A program made the position numbers and the translations under genes. The notes beneath the pieces are model-generated. The model was not told the origin of the DNA. It did not search any database and saw only the letters and a list, made by a program, of their open reading frames with translations. Shown here one piece after another: positions 36,534 to 49,200 of a stretch of 64,000 nucleotides of DNA; the first letter of the stretch is position 1, and every line of letters begins with the position of its first letter. Source of the stretch: Adineta steineri (taxonomy: Eukaryota > Rotifera > Eurotatoria > Adinetida > Adinetidae); NCBI GenBank assembly GCA_905250115.1, contig CAJNOI010000042.1, positions 206,728-270,727 of the forward strand, given 5' to 3'.

Positions 36534-37260
36534 ATGGGTAGTCGGAAGTCAAAGCATATTTGTTCTAAAACAGAATTAACTTCTACAGAAATTGCTGAGA
36601 TTTGTTCTAAAACAAATTTACCAGATAGTGAAGTTCATCGTCGTCATTTAGCATTTCTTGAACAATATCCTACTGGCCTAATTACACGTGAACAATTCTA
36701 TGACAGTTTAGATGAAGTTTGGCCAGAAAGTCATATCGATAAATTTGCTTCACATCTTTTTACCATTTTGTAAGTTTTTAATTATTTGATTTTTATTTTT
36801 TACAAATTAAATTCAATAGAGATCAAGATCGAAATGGTGCAATTGATTTTATAGAATACATAAATCTAACACATAAATTAGATTCAAATAATGTTAATCC
36901 ACAAAATCATGATGAAACAATATTTTTTGAATTACTTTTTGATATGTTTGATAGAAATCATAATGGGTAAGTTATTTTGTTTTTTTGAATAAAATGTAAT
37001 TAAATAAAATTCAATGTAGATATTTGGAAAAACGTGAATTAAAACCATTGATTGAATCGATATATGATTTAGCTGGTTTGTCATCGCATGAAAGACGTGG
37101 ATTAAATTCAACGCATGCTCAAGTAAAATACTTATTGAATAAACTTGATAAAAATGGTGATAAACGTTTATCAAAAGAAGAATTTCTTAGTGAAGAAAAT
37201 TGGAGTAATGATGAAAGACTAGGACGTTTCTTTGCCACTTATTATGATGTAAATAATTAA
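36534..37260 (+). CDS. Neuronal calcium sensor-like EF-hand protein (NCS/KChIP family)
   Basis: Exons 36534-36769, 36820-36966 and 37020-37260 give 207 residues. The start MGSRKSK fits N-myristoylation (Gly2, Ser6). The first EF-hand is degenerate, as in all NCS proteins, around FLEQYPTGLITREQFYD, where the family has its Cys-Pro motif (here Tyr-Pro). Loops 2-4 look able to bind calcium: DQDRNGAIDFIE, DRNHNGYLEKRE and DKNGDKRLSKEE each carry the acidic/Asn positions 1, 3, 5 and Glu at 12. The family shows calcium-myristoyl switches at membranes and regulates channels, kinases and receptors. Which subfamily this belongs to cannot be decided by eye. Confidence 0.85.
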
Positions 37261-38088
37261 GAAATAAAATAAAAAAAACTTTAAACTGCCTTTGGATACT
37301 TTTTTCATCAATCTTCAACTATTAGGAAAATATTTAATAAATTGATCATCGATATCTATTGTTCGAGCGTGTTTATAACGTCAAAATTTTGATTGTCGAC
37401 ACAAACTGGTAACTTGAGCAATGCCGTCATATTTCCTCTTTTTCTCATGCATTCAACATCAAATATGCGAGAGTATTGATTTATAAAATAACAAACTTGA
37501 CAATGATTAATCCGTCTTTCTCGGGTAATATTATATGGTACATCTCTCATTTAATAAAAAAAAAGAATTATATTTGTTAGATTTTAAACATTATTAAAAT
37601 ATATAGTTTTGAATGATGAATTTCTTTAAGTCAGATATATTCGATCAATGTTTCTTGATTAATTGCGTAAATCGAAAGATCTATATTGTATCTTTTTCTC
37701 TTATGCTATATTATAACAGCCAACATACATTCATGTAGTAGTTATGTCAGTTCAGTTTATTGCACATGATATTTATCAATGAAACATACAAAAAAACTTA
37801 GAATAACACTTAGTAGAATTCAGATATTGGAAGAAATCATCAAAGATCTTCCAAAAACCTTGTGAGTGACTGTGGGTGTAAATATCTACTCGTTCTATTC
37901 ATATTCATACTCACACTCACACCCTCAATTTAATATTAAAAATAAAGTTAACTTTTTGGAAACGCTTTATTTCAATATGAACAACAAAAACACTCAAAAG
38001 CCAAATTTCACAATAAGAAAAAGCGGACTTTCAATTTTTCAGATTAAAGGTTCAGACTAATAAATTAAATTAAATATAATAGAGAGTA
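37261..38088. other. Intergenic between convergent genes
   Basis: Contains TGTGGG hairpin element 3 at 37861-37930 and a 64-codon minus-strand open frame (37356-37550) that I could not support. Otherwise nothing recognised. Confidence 0.5.
37861..37930. repeat. TGTGGG hairpin element 3
   Basis: The left arm TGTGAGTGACTGTGGGTGTA (TGTGGG at 37871-37876) pairs imperfectly with the right arm ATACTCACACTCACACCCTC. It lies between the 3' ends of the calcium-sensor gene and the large receptor gene. Confidence 0.65.
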
Positions 38089-41000
38089 TCATTGTCTTAT
38101 CATTCTCATAAATCGATGTCGCCAAGTGATAATCGATTGTTTAAACTGTTTCTTGTAAAAACTCGATGGTAGAACAAATATAACAAAGACGAGAGATGAT
38201 GGAATGAATGAAATAAAATATCCACAAAGATATAACCAAGGATTTCGTGATGCTTTAACACATGTTGATAGTAATGAAATAAGAAAGCGAGGAAATAGTA
38301 AAACAGCTAATACAACAGAACTAATGATAAGTTGTTTGTGTTCATTGATTTGATTAACTAGTTGTTGTCTATAATTGAATTTAGTTCGAGTGGTCGTTCG
38401 TTGTCGCGCAATGTTTATGATGATATAAAGAGCTGAAAATAGATTTATTGCACAAGGAACTACAAAATGGAAATGTTGAACAATTGTAGTGTATCGTTCA
38501 ATTGATTGAGAATAACGAAGTACGCACCAAACACGTCGTTCTTCATGATCATCAAATAAGTCACGATATATGAGTTCATAACTCATTGAACCCAAAATTA
38601 TAAATGGTAAAAGGAAAAGTATCCATCGTGCAATATATTTACTTCTTTGTTTATTAAAATTAATTCCTTGCAGGACTGATATTGCTCTTTCGATGGCTAC
38701 ACAAGTATTAAGCCAATTACTCATATTTAAGAAAAGACGAAGTAAAGGTTCAAGTACTAAACATCCAACTCGTAGAATATTACGATTAATCAATGGATTC
38801 ATATACGTATATAATACAAACCAGAATTTTATAATTACCATAGTAACAATCAGAATAGAAATAATTGATGATAATCGAAGGTAAATTCCAGATCCTACTT
38901 TACGAGAATCACGATTATGGAAAACTAAATAACTTAGAAAACCATTGATTAAACCAACGAGAAAAATAATCATGATTAATGTTGCACTTAATTTAACTAC
39001 CAATGATTGATCATTTAATGTACTGTTAGGTCGAATTTCATAACGTAATAAATCATCTAATGTTAATCCAATACCTTTAGCATAAAATTGACATCGATCA
39101 CCAAAGAAACAATCGCTACATACACATAGAATACTATAAAAACATATAGGTTGATCTTGTAAACATGTTCCACCATTTTCACAATAAACATTATCGTCAC
39201 AGCCAAAACTCAACTGATGATCTAATCGAAAACAATTACTATGATGTTCTTCTGTACATAGACACATATAAAATTCATCCACAAAACATTGCAGATTAAA
39301 ATCACGTTGACATGGAATATGATAGTTTTTCAGCTGTTGAATTCGTGGTAATGATACTAATGTAGTGTTTAAAACTTCAGTAACGGAAGCACATCGTTGT
39401 GCAGGACTAATCGATGTTGTTATATTAGATCGTTCGACTTTTTGAAGCGCAGCCAAATAATAATGAGTATCAATTTTGACAAGAATCATTTTGAACATAT
39501 ATTGAGAGTATAAAATAACATGATTCTGAAACATAGTCATTTTTTTGAGTATAGTAAATGTTGGCATTGATTGTTCAAAACTAACTTCATTGTAGATATA
39601 AATGAGTAAGTGTGATGGAATATCAATATTCTTAAGAGAAATCTCTATTTTATGATTGACGTATTGACATCTTGATCCATAAAATTGTTCGGAGCAAAAG
39701 CATACATAACTTTCATCAATCATTCTCTCATCGATTACGACACATCGGCCATTATTTTTGCAAAATTCTACTGGACACATTAGTTTAAGACGACAAAATG
39801 TACCAAACCTATTATGAGGACAAACACATATTGATCGATTCTGACTCGAACCGATACAGATCGAATCTGATGCGCACATACTACAATCGATTGGAATATG
39901 ACATTGTGCCCCAGACTAACCTGAATCACATTGACAGAAGAATCGTTCTTCATTATGATATTTTATGCAAGTGCCTTTATAACATTGAAAATTACAATGA
40001 TTAAAATTCGATGGTCGAGATATTGGAATAGTCAAAAAAGCACTCAATCGATTAACTGGTAAAAATATAAATGGAATCGATAAATGCCAACTTAATAGAT
40101 ACGTCACTGAACTCTTGTCAAATGCATCAATACGAATGCTATACTTTTTTGAATTATACTTTCCTCGTGTTGAATATAACAGATAGATATCTACAGATCG
40201 ACCACAATATTTTGATTCATAGGTGAATTGATCGTACGAATGAATTCCTTGTGTATCGTTATCATCTTCCATTAAGGTAACAATAATAGCATAGACAATC
40301 GGCTGATCGACCGTTGCCAATACGAGAGTTAAACTGACACGTTGATTTTGATACTGACATTGATCACCATAATAATTTGGTGGACAAAAACATAGACTAC
40401 TATAATTGCCGACTCCAAGTCGATGATACATATGTAAACCATAATTACAAACATTGGACTGTATGCTATTTTTAATCAGCAATTCTGTCTTTTTGTCAGT
40501 GATTTGATTTTTAATAGAATTAGTTGGAATAGTCTGTGAGATTGGATAAAATAAGGCAGTATCTAATAAAAAAGACTTATAAGCTGTATTAATGATTCGA
40601 CATGGAATATCCCGCATATTAATAAGATTATCAAAACTATAACCATTACATAATTGTGGACGATCAACACAAAATTGATAGTTATCATACTCTAAACAAT
40701 CTTGATTTTCATTGCAAAGATCTTCATTGTCTGTACATTTCGTGTCATTCCAGCAATGAAATTTGTTCGTTTGAGAGTATTGAAATTCATCAGATGATGC
40801 TCCAAAACAATCAGCAGTTCCATTAATGATTTCACCAGCTGGTAAACACATCTGTGCATAGTTCTGTGGCGAAGTACAGAAAAAGAAATGATTTAACAAA
40901 ATTGATTGAGTACAGTTTTCTTCGTCTTTTCCATCTAAACAATTTCGAAAACCATCACATCGTGTATAAATATTATTGCATTGCCAATGTTCACAATCCG

Positions 41001-42618
41001 TCTCATCTGAATGATTTTGTCCATTAATCAATATCAACGGCAAATCCGCAATACGATCGCATATTTGATAAAATAAAATTTCCTCATAACTTATATCCGT
41101 TGGACGAGAACAGATATTTGGTAAAACTAAAGGTGAACGACACTGTTTCTCATTTGGACATCGAAATCGAAGCGTTTGATTTAATACACAACTCAATTCA
41201 AATGCTTGTTCATCATCTTTTAGAAAACAATCGGGCATACCATCAACGATTCGATATTTAGAAATATATTTTGATGAATTCTTACAATGGTATAATGATG
41301 AAAAGTGAGAACTGATGTTTTGATAACGTTGAGTGATACAACCAATAAAGTATGGTTTGACTAAATCTATGATAGATTTCCATGTAGTTAATTCAACATT
41401 CGAATCTAGCCCCGTTTCATTTCCGTGCAGGCAGGTGAAGTTTTTATGACGAAATGTAGGTGTGAGAAAATCACATAATTGCTCATCATAACAAACATAA
41501 TCAGGTTTAAGGGCTGATGTTGTATTGATATAGTCAATTTCTTTTGGACCATATAAAAATCGTACATGACCGAAGAGTACAGGAATAGCAGGAAATTCAA
41601 GAGGAAACGTACAGTTTTTAAAGTCTTCAATGATTGCAGAAGATTGTATGAACTGATCACATGTTATATTTTCGATTTTATTCATGATTTTGCTAAGACA
41701 AACCATAGCTATCCAACATGAATAGGATAAATTTCCTTGAATACTAAAGGATTGAGTCAATACTAAATGTCGATTATTTTTACATTGACCAAAATCTTCT
41801 ACACATTGTCCATCACCACACGTAAATTGGCCTTCGTCAGGTCGACATACATATTCTTGAGATTCGAATAGATGTGGTCGATAATAAAATCTCAGAAGAC
41901 GATTGATCTTAATAATTTCGTCCGATCTATCAAAACATTGTGCTTCCACAGATTCTATTTCCAAAAAGATTTTTGGAATACATAACCCATTATGACATCG
42001 ATACTCATTGTCATTACATTCATTTATTTCTAAATTAAAGCATCCAATTTCATCAATACCATTATTTAGACAATCGATTCGACCATTGCATATCTCACGC
42101 CAATCAAGACAAATCGATGGACCACCACGATCACATTCTAAAAGAATGTAACACGTTCGTTGAAATATATTATCTGTTGAAGCCATTTCCAATGAATTTT
42201 GGAGGAATTCATCTTCGTTTCTTTTCAATGAATATTGACATCGAGATCCAAACCATGGACGTGTACAATTAAAAAACGTTTCATTCGATAGATTAGATTG
42301 AAATGGTTGATCAAGATAATATTGATATTGTTCAGCGACATCAATCGATGACGACCATAGAAGAATATCATATGAAGTAACATTCAGATGATATAATTCA
42401 TTGAAAGTTACATATTGACCAGATACATTAAAAAAGTGAATTACCGTCAAATTCTTGTCGTTATTTGGACGAATACAATATTTAACTATTCCAAAAAACG
42501 ATGACTTAGATGAGAAATAATGTAAACAGTCAAACCCAAATGAATCTGTATCATAGAATAGCGATTGTAAACCATTAGATATCGATAGAAAAAATATAAT
42601 ATAAAAAAACTTCAACAT
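38089..42618 (-). CDS. EGF/LDL-receptor-repeat 7TM receptor, interrupted by one in-frame TAG
   Basis: A single continuous minus-strand frame of 1,509 positions, with one TAG at 39918-39916. A signal peptide (MLKFFYIIFFLSISNG) is followed by a large Cys-rich ectodomain: LDL-receptor class A-like repeats (DWREICNGRIDC, EYRCHNGLC, FTCGDGQC, YTRCDGFRNCLDGKDEENC) and EGF-like modules (LCFCPPNYYGDQC, ICVCPHNRFGTFC, VCFCSEQFYGSRC, CENGGTC with CFFGDRC). A 7TM domain follows in the last 290 residues, with a TM3 end of AIERAISV in place of Asp-Arg-Tyr. Such receptors are a known bdelloid expansion; ligand unknown. The TAG falls in an EGF module reading CQCDSG-stop-SGAQC, exactly where an aromatic residue is expected. 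It is therefore either a nonsense allele, a decaying copy, a sequencing error or a read-through site. No introns are needed over 4.5 kb. Confidence 0.85.
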
Positions 42619-42966
42619 TTTTATTCAAATGCAGCCTTGCACACAAATGACAATATAATATATAGATAGATAGATTTAACACAACTTTTATGGTAAATAT
42701 TCATCATTATTTGGTTATATTAGTAGTGTTCACTATTACGCGTGTGATTCTTCGAGACGTGATATATCAAAACACAACAATGCAATCTGATACTCCTTTT
42801 TATATTCCTATCTAGATATGACACATTCATTTGATAGAAAAATGTAGGGATTGTCAGGTATCTTCTTTTATTTGTTAGAAAATGAAAATCATGTATGAAG
42901 CATTTTGATAAGCAAAAAAAACTTCAAAAGCAAATATGAAGAATACCATGATTGTAGATACCATCA

Positions 42967-43314
42967 TTAACATTGTGGAACGTTGCCAGAACAATGGTCA
43001 TTGGTTACAAAGCCATGATTTCCATGGGGTAATTCGATCTTATACCATTTTTTCTTTTTACCCGACACGTTCTCGATTTTAAAGCAGTCACATGGATGGT
43101 GCTCGCTAGAGGCAGCATCGCCAATTACAGCACAGCGCATTGATGCACACGAATGGATAGGAACCCTTTGAAGACATAAAACATAGCTAGCCTAGTTATA
43201 TAAAACAAAAAATATTGCAAATATTAAACTATTCGATAGAAAACAAAACTTTACCTCGCATACTGCCAGAGCGATGCCTAAGATGATTGAAAGACGAATA
43301 ATAGCCAAAAACAT
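42967..43314 (-). CDS. Small secreted SH3b-like Cys-rich protein
   Basis: Two exons, 43314-43255 and 43191-42967, give 94 residues. Exon 1 encodes little more than a signal peptide (MFLAIIRLSIILGIALAVCE). The mature part carries seven cysteines and the pattern MRCAVIGDA, then CDCFKIENV, then WYKIELPHGNHGFVTNDHC. This resembles bacterial-type SH3 (SH3b) domains, where a glycine-containing strand, WYKV.L.NG and GWV.....L recur. The intron (43192-43254, 63 nt) has consensus ends. It lies 348 bp upstream of the 7TM receptor on the same strand. A role in binding cell-wall or surface sugars is possible by analogy; nothing in the sequence proves it. Confidence 0.75.
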
Positions 43315-44904
43315 TTTTGTTTTGAATTGAATAATTTCAGTAATCAAGACTACGCTTTATATACATAGTTGAATGCAAAAATCGCATGACTTATCACGGA
43401 AGTAACAGTATCTTGGGAAGTACATTATTGCGAAGCTAGTGATAAGTCCAAATGATGAGTAACTAATAATGGGCTTAAGGTCATTTGATTGGAAGAGAGG
43501 AAGTATTTGATTTGCATATTGCGTTTATTGTTTTTTGATCGAGATAAAATTTCACTTTCTGAATCAGCGATATATTATCATTCAGAATATCAGGATTCTG
43601 TTGCCGAAAGAACGCGGAAGTGACATCCTTAATATTTATTCAAAATCAAGATCCTATACATTTAACAGGATTTATCATCTGTAAATGAACGAAATTCTAT
43701 TGAGTCAATCTGTCTATATTTATAGCTAATGACGGAACTATCATTATCATTCTTTTTTCATCTTAATTTATTGATGCAAAACAGAACTATTTGGGATTTT
43801 TAATGTTCGTAGACAGAATGTTGAATCATTTATCTATTATCAGTTATGAAATTAAGAGCTTCACTAGATTATTTCTGGCTTCAGACTATTTCCTAAATTT
43901 AACTGAATCGATCATTCACTGTTCTTTGATCAAGATGCAAAAAACTTGATGATTTTTTTTGTGCATCGTTTCAACGACGTCATTTAATCATAGGACCCTA
44001 TTTGTTAAGAATGATCATATACACTTGTATGACTCATTACATCAAAGATTGTTTTATGGTGGGATGATTATAATTTCCAATTTAAACTTTTAACCTTTAA
44101 TATTTTGCATTGTTGATTCTTGGATAATAGCAAAACACGTGAATATTAATTATATATTTGACTTTCATTATACATGCATTAATCTTTGAAGATTAAGTAG
44201 GCTTAGCTTCTTTTTGTAGTAGTATTGTTGGTAAATATTGAATCAATAATTTGTTTCCACGAAAAAACTACTACTTCCTTGTCATACGATGATTTCGAGC
44301 AATAGGCTTAAGCTGATTCAAAAACCAACTGCGATGAGAGTGTGGGCGAAGCGAATAAAGATATTTGATCTATCACACACAACTACTGAATATACGTTGT
44401 AAACTGTATATGCGAAAGTCTTTACAACTGGCACTTTTATAAATAATACTGAAGTGAACAAAATAATTTTTGCTTTGAATTATTAGATTCAGATAGAATT
44501 CTGAGAAGCGTTTGAATGGATGAAACATTAATACAGCAAACATGTCATGCTTACAGTGGTATAATCAGTTGTTATGTTTGTTTTTCAAGTTTAAAGCACA
44601 TTTATTGAAAAAAACAAAGATTTTAATACAACTTTGAATATTATAAGTGTCAATCACACACGGTTAGTATCGAGAATCCAAAATATCTATTTCAGTGCAC
44701 GCTAGAAGTACTAAATAATTTAAATTTGTTAGCTTGACAATATGAGTAATCGGCTAAACCAAATACGATCAACTTCTGTAACTTACAGTGCACGATCTTT
44801 CACTATTAGGCAAATTATTTTACGAAGAGAATACTAATAAAACATAAAATAACGATTTACTGTTGCGACAATTTAGAAAAGACAACTGCACTGCAAATAA
44901 ATGG

Positions 44905-45032
44905 ATGAATGTGTGAGTGTGATATTCTGCTCTACCTTCACTTTCAAGATAGTCGGCACTTAGGTGTGAATGAAGGTGCATTATTCTCTCATCGTCGATC
45001 TGGTTTCTACTCTCACTTTCACCTTCAACACA
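44905..45032. repeat. Degenerate long relative of the GT/AC hairpin family
   Basis: GT-rich words on the left (TGTGTGAGTGTG) and in the middle (GGTGTGAATGAAGGTG) face AC-rich words (CTTCACTTTCA and CTCTCACTTTCACCTTCA). This suggests nested or duplicated hairpin arms. There is no exact TGTGGG. Confidence 0.4.
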
Positions 45033-45425
45033 TATTTTTGTGATACTGTATACAACACTACTATTGAGAACACATACAGATGGTGCATTTCGATACACTG
45101 TGTATCATAGTTTATTATAGCTATATTGGAAATTTCCAATTAATAAAAACAACGACCTTTGCCTTTGTAAAATATGAATAATAAGAAGAAACCTGATCAT
45201 CATGTAGGTGATTCAAGAAAGGTCAATATATAGTAAAAAAGAAAGAGAAACCGATTGTTGAATTAATGTTTCTCCCTTTCATTCTACTATCTGTTTCAAC
45301 AGTAATCGAGTAAATAAAGGGGAAGAACCTTTGAGAAAAATATTGTTATAAAATTGCGCATATAAAAACAAAATATTTAGGTCAATTGCGCAATCGATCA
45401 CAGAAATACGTTGATATTTACTTCT

Positions 45426-45494
45426 AATCAACAAGGGTGTAAGTGTGGGTATGGGTGTGAATAGAAAAAGTAGACACTCACACCCACAAGATTA
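45426..45494. repeat. TGTGGG hairpin element 4
   Basis: The left arm TAATCAACAAGGGTGTAAGTGTGGG (TGTGGG at 45444-45449) pairs with ACACTCACACCCACAAGATTA. The longest paired runs are GGGTGT/ACACCC and TAATC/GATTA. Confidence 0.65.
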
Positions 45495-46243
45495 GAAAAG
45501 AGACAGTGAGATATATGCAAATGTGCAACTACTTTTCATTATATCAGATGACTAGATATATGTATTGAATTTGAGAACTCAAATATCAATGCTGATCTTG
45601 CTTCATTTCACAAATCAGAATGACTAGGTTTATATTTATTAAATCAATCTAAATAACAGAAAACTAGAATCATTTTATGAATGCACGAACTTTATCAATT
45701 GCTCTATTATTTAACAGGTTGTTTTTTTTTGACAGAATATGTCCTGATATCGTATTATAGATTGTATTTACGTTGCACATCTTGTATAAAACCTCTCGAA
45801 TCAATCGTTAAACATATGCTGACTTTACTGATAAATATCAATGAGAAATTTTACTGCTTTAAATGCTAAATTACTGATTACTATGGAATTAAACATGATC
45901 AGTTTAGCAAATTATTGTAGTGACATCTTTATATTTTTTTACTACTCGAAAGATTCTTTCTGAGATATTTTCCAACTTTTACCCGATATGTTGTGGAACT
46001 TCATGACTCATTTTTTTGTATAGAATGATAAATATGCTACTCTTTTTATGTGGTGGAAAGAATTTTCATTGATAAAACTTTCTTCATGAAAAATCCATCA
46101 GTAAAGAAAAAGAAAATATATCCATTTTTTCTGTTCTACGCTATCGACTCACAATGAGTAATAACTTTATTACTTTCTTTGTGGTTACAGTTTCACATGG
46201 TATATATAGATTTTAGATTAAGATTTATTATGATCAATAAAAA

Positions 46244-49200
46244 ATGACATCGAATAATCTATCTACTAAATGGAGTGTACGAATCGTTCCTCTTCCTGCA
46301 GCTCTCAGTTACATTAGACTAGCTCAAGAACTACGTCTACCAATATCTCGTGTCTACATTCCGAAGAATTTCAACCATAGTGCTCGATATGCATGGATCA
46401 ATGATTTTACCAGCGAAGAGGATGCAAATGAGTTTGTACGTCAATGGTCAGGAGCTTTAATACAAGGACAAAAAATCAAATGTATTGCATCATCATCAAA
46501 AAGTGAACAGATTGATTCTTTTTGTTCTTCTCAAGAATCACTAGCGTCTGGTTCTGGACCAGCAAAAGAATCTAAAGCACAACGAACAGATTTCAATACT
46601 TTAACTACAGCATCATCATCATTTCAGCATCCACAAAAATCAAGTAAGTTACTTTCTGTTAATAATTAAAATCAATCCTGTGAGCTAACTTTGGTATCAA
46701 AATGTCCAAAAGTTCCTAAAAATCTGCTAAATTCATAGAGATACACTAAATATATGATTTAGTTTTCTCAGTAAACATAACTCTTAATTATCTAGAATTG
46801 ATGAAAATTGAATGTTTTGTTAAAGATCTACCATCAACAAGAACTTTAATGGAGAGTCAAGTTATCGAAGACAGACTTCAATCAAGTTGTAGTGAAAGTG
46901 ATGGAACGTACCGAGAGGAAAGTACCGAATGTAAGCACCACAATCAACAAAGCATACATTATCGATTACGTACAGGCTCGAAACGTGCATTAGTTCATGC
47001 AAAGCAAATGACTGTGGTACATGACGAACGAAATGCATCTGATCATAATTTAAATCGTACGAGAAGTGACTCTTGTTCATCAATAAGTTCATTACATTCG
47101 ATCAGTTCAACTCAATCGATGAATATAAGACCACAAATGTGTCTTAATGGTTTAACATGTTTTAACGTAGACTGCAGTTTTGATCATCCGGATGGTTGGA
47201 ATCCTTGTATGAATGGAGAAAAATGTGAAAGCTATGAGTGTACTGCTAATCATCCTTTTAAACGCAAATCAAAATGTCGTGATGGCAACCGTTGCAGAGC
47301 TAATAATTGTAAACTTTTACATCCCGTAACACGTATCGGAAAGTGTCCATTTCGTGCAAAATGTAAACGATGGAATTGTTCTATGCTACATCCTCGTACT
47401 CGAGCTCGACTGTGTCCTAATAAAAAGAACTGTACTAATTTAAGTTGTTTATGTTTACATCCACCAGAACGTACCAAGCTACTCTGTTCACTTGGAGCAG
47501 ATTGTCATGATCTCTCGTGTAGACTTAATCATCCAGCCGAACGTCCACCGAAATGTGAGCAACCCGATTCATGTCCCAACTTGAACTGCAATCGCCTTCA
47601 TCTACCAGAGTGGAATCCATGCGAAGCAGGGGATAATTGTGAAGACGAACGATGTTCAAAAGTTCATTCATCCGAGCGTAGTATCGGCTTTCAGCAAAAC
47701 AAAGCAGCATCTGTCATGGACCTCTACACTAAAGCTCAGAATCAAAAGAGTAAAAAATATTTAAAAACTCTTGAGCAAAGAATCAAAGATCGTGAGAAAG
47801 CACAACTACCGATCCTATCTTACCGTGAAGAATTTTGTCAACGTCTTGAACGTGAACGTATCCTAGTTGTCACCGCTGAAACCGGTAGTGGTAAAAGTAC
47901 TCAATTACCTCAATATGCCGCAGAACATTTCGGTTCACTTATCGTTTGTACTCAACCACGTGTTGTTGCCGCTCTCTCGCTCGCGCGTCGTGTTGCAGAA
48001 GAATATGATGGGAAATCAGTCGGTGAATCTGTTGGATATCAAGTGGGTAATGCAAATCGAGTACGTGGAACGGATATTATGTATATGACCGATGCTACAC
48101 TCATTCGAGAAAGTCAAAGTGATCCTAGTTTGAAACATATTCGCGTTCTGGTCATTGATGAAGCTCATGAACGTACACTAAATACAGATGTTGTCATTGG
48201 TATTTCGAAAATGTTACTTTCACAGCGCCCAGATGATTTCTACGTTGTTATTGCTTCAGCTACAATTGATCCTAAAGGCTTTCTTCAGTTTTATGATCGT
48301 GTTAATAGCATACCTCTGGGAGTAAAAGGTCGAGTTTTTCCTGTTACTAATGATGAGAAAGCATTGTCAACAAACTGTAATGATCAAAAACTGAACATAT
48401 CACATATTGTTCGGTACGTCGTTGAGATTTATCCACATCATAAAGGACATACACTTGTGTTTCTTCCTGGTCAAGGTGAAATTGAACAAGCATTGAAAAT
48501 ATTTAAATCTACATTATCTGATGATTGTGTTGCACTTCCACTCTATGGTTCACAATCACCAGAAGATCAAGAAAAAGTAATTAAATTTAATGAAATAGAC
48601 AAACGAATGGTTATTTTCTGCACTAATGTTGCTGAAACATCGTTGACAATTCCTAATGTTCGATTAGTAATTGATTCGGGATGGGCAAAAGAAGCTCGTT
48701 ATGATACAAAACGTCGTCTAACTGTGATTGAAACTGTACGTATCTCACGTTCATCTGCTGATCAACGTAAAGGTCGAGCTGGTCGAACTGCACCTGGCCA
48801 TTGTGTTCGTTTATACGAAGATAAAGAATTAATTCGACAAAATATAGAACCAGAAATACTTAGATCATCACTTGATCTTGTTCTATTACAACTTATTCGA
48901 CTCAAATTTGATCCAAAAACTTTTCCGTTCATAGATCAACCATATAGTGATACTATTAATAACTCGCTCGATCTTCTCACAAAACTTAAATGTATAGATG
49001 AACAAATGATTACAAAACGAGGCGAATTGTTTACTGAACTTGGACTAGATCCACGTCTTAGCGCTTTTATCGTAGATATTTATACAGAATATAAGAGTCT
49101 ATTAGATTTACTAGTTGCTATTGTGGCAATATTATCAGCACCCGGTACAATATTCTTTATGGGTGGTGCAACACAAGAAGCAAAGCAAGAAGCAAAAGCA

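Larger units (their letters stand above)
43315..46243. other. Gene-poor divergent region
   Basis: About 2.9 kb between the SH3b-like gene and the helicase gene. Contains a GT/AC-rich hairpin-like stretch at 44905-45032, TGTGGG hairpin element 4 at 45426-45494, and a CRE-like TTCAACGACGTCAT at 43970-43983. No gene could be supported. Confidence 0.5.

Noticed and set aside
37356-37550. 64-codon minus-strand ORF with ATG and several Cys
   Set aside because: It has acceptable codons but no recognisable domain, no neighbour exon that joins it and no homology I can name. Left out as unsupported.
17419-39917. Word GTGCCCCAGACT shared by the foldback element and the receptor gene
   Set aside because: Twelve bases only. 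In the receptor it encodes conserved EGF residues on the other strand, so coincidence is the simplest reading.
39877-39918. A 40-nt intron removing the TAG of the large receptor
   Set aside because: GTTAGT...TGTAG could be read as an intron, but splicing would shift the frame and delete conserved EGF residues (SGAQC).
44820-45098. 92-codon minus-strand ORF
   Set aside because: It is produced by the GT/AC hairpin-like repeat; no coding character.
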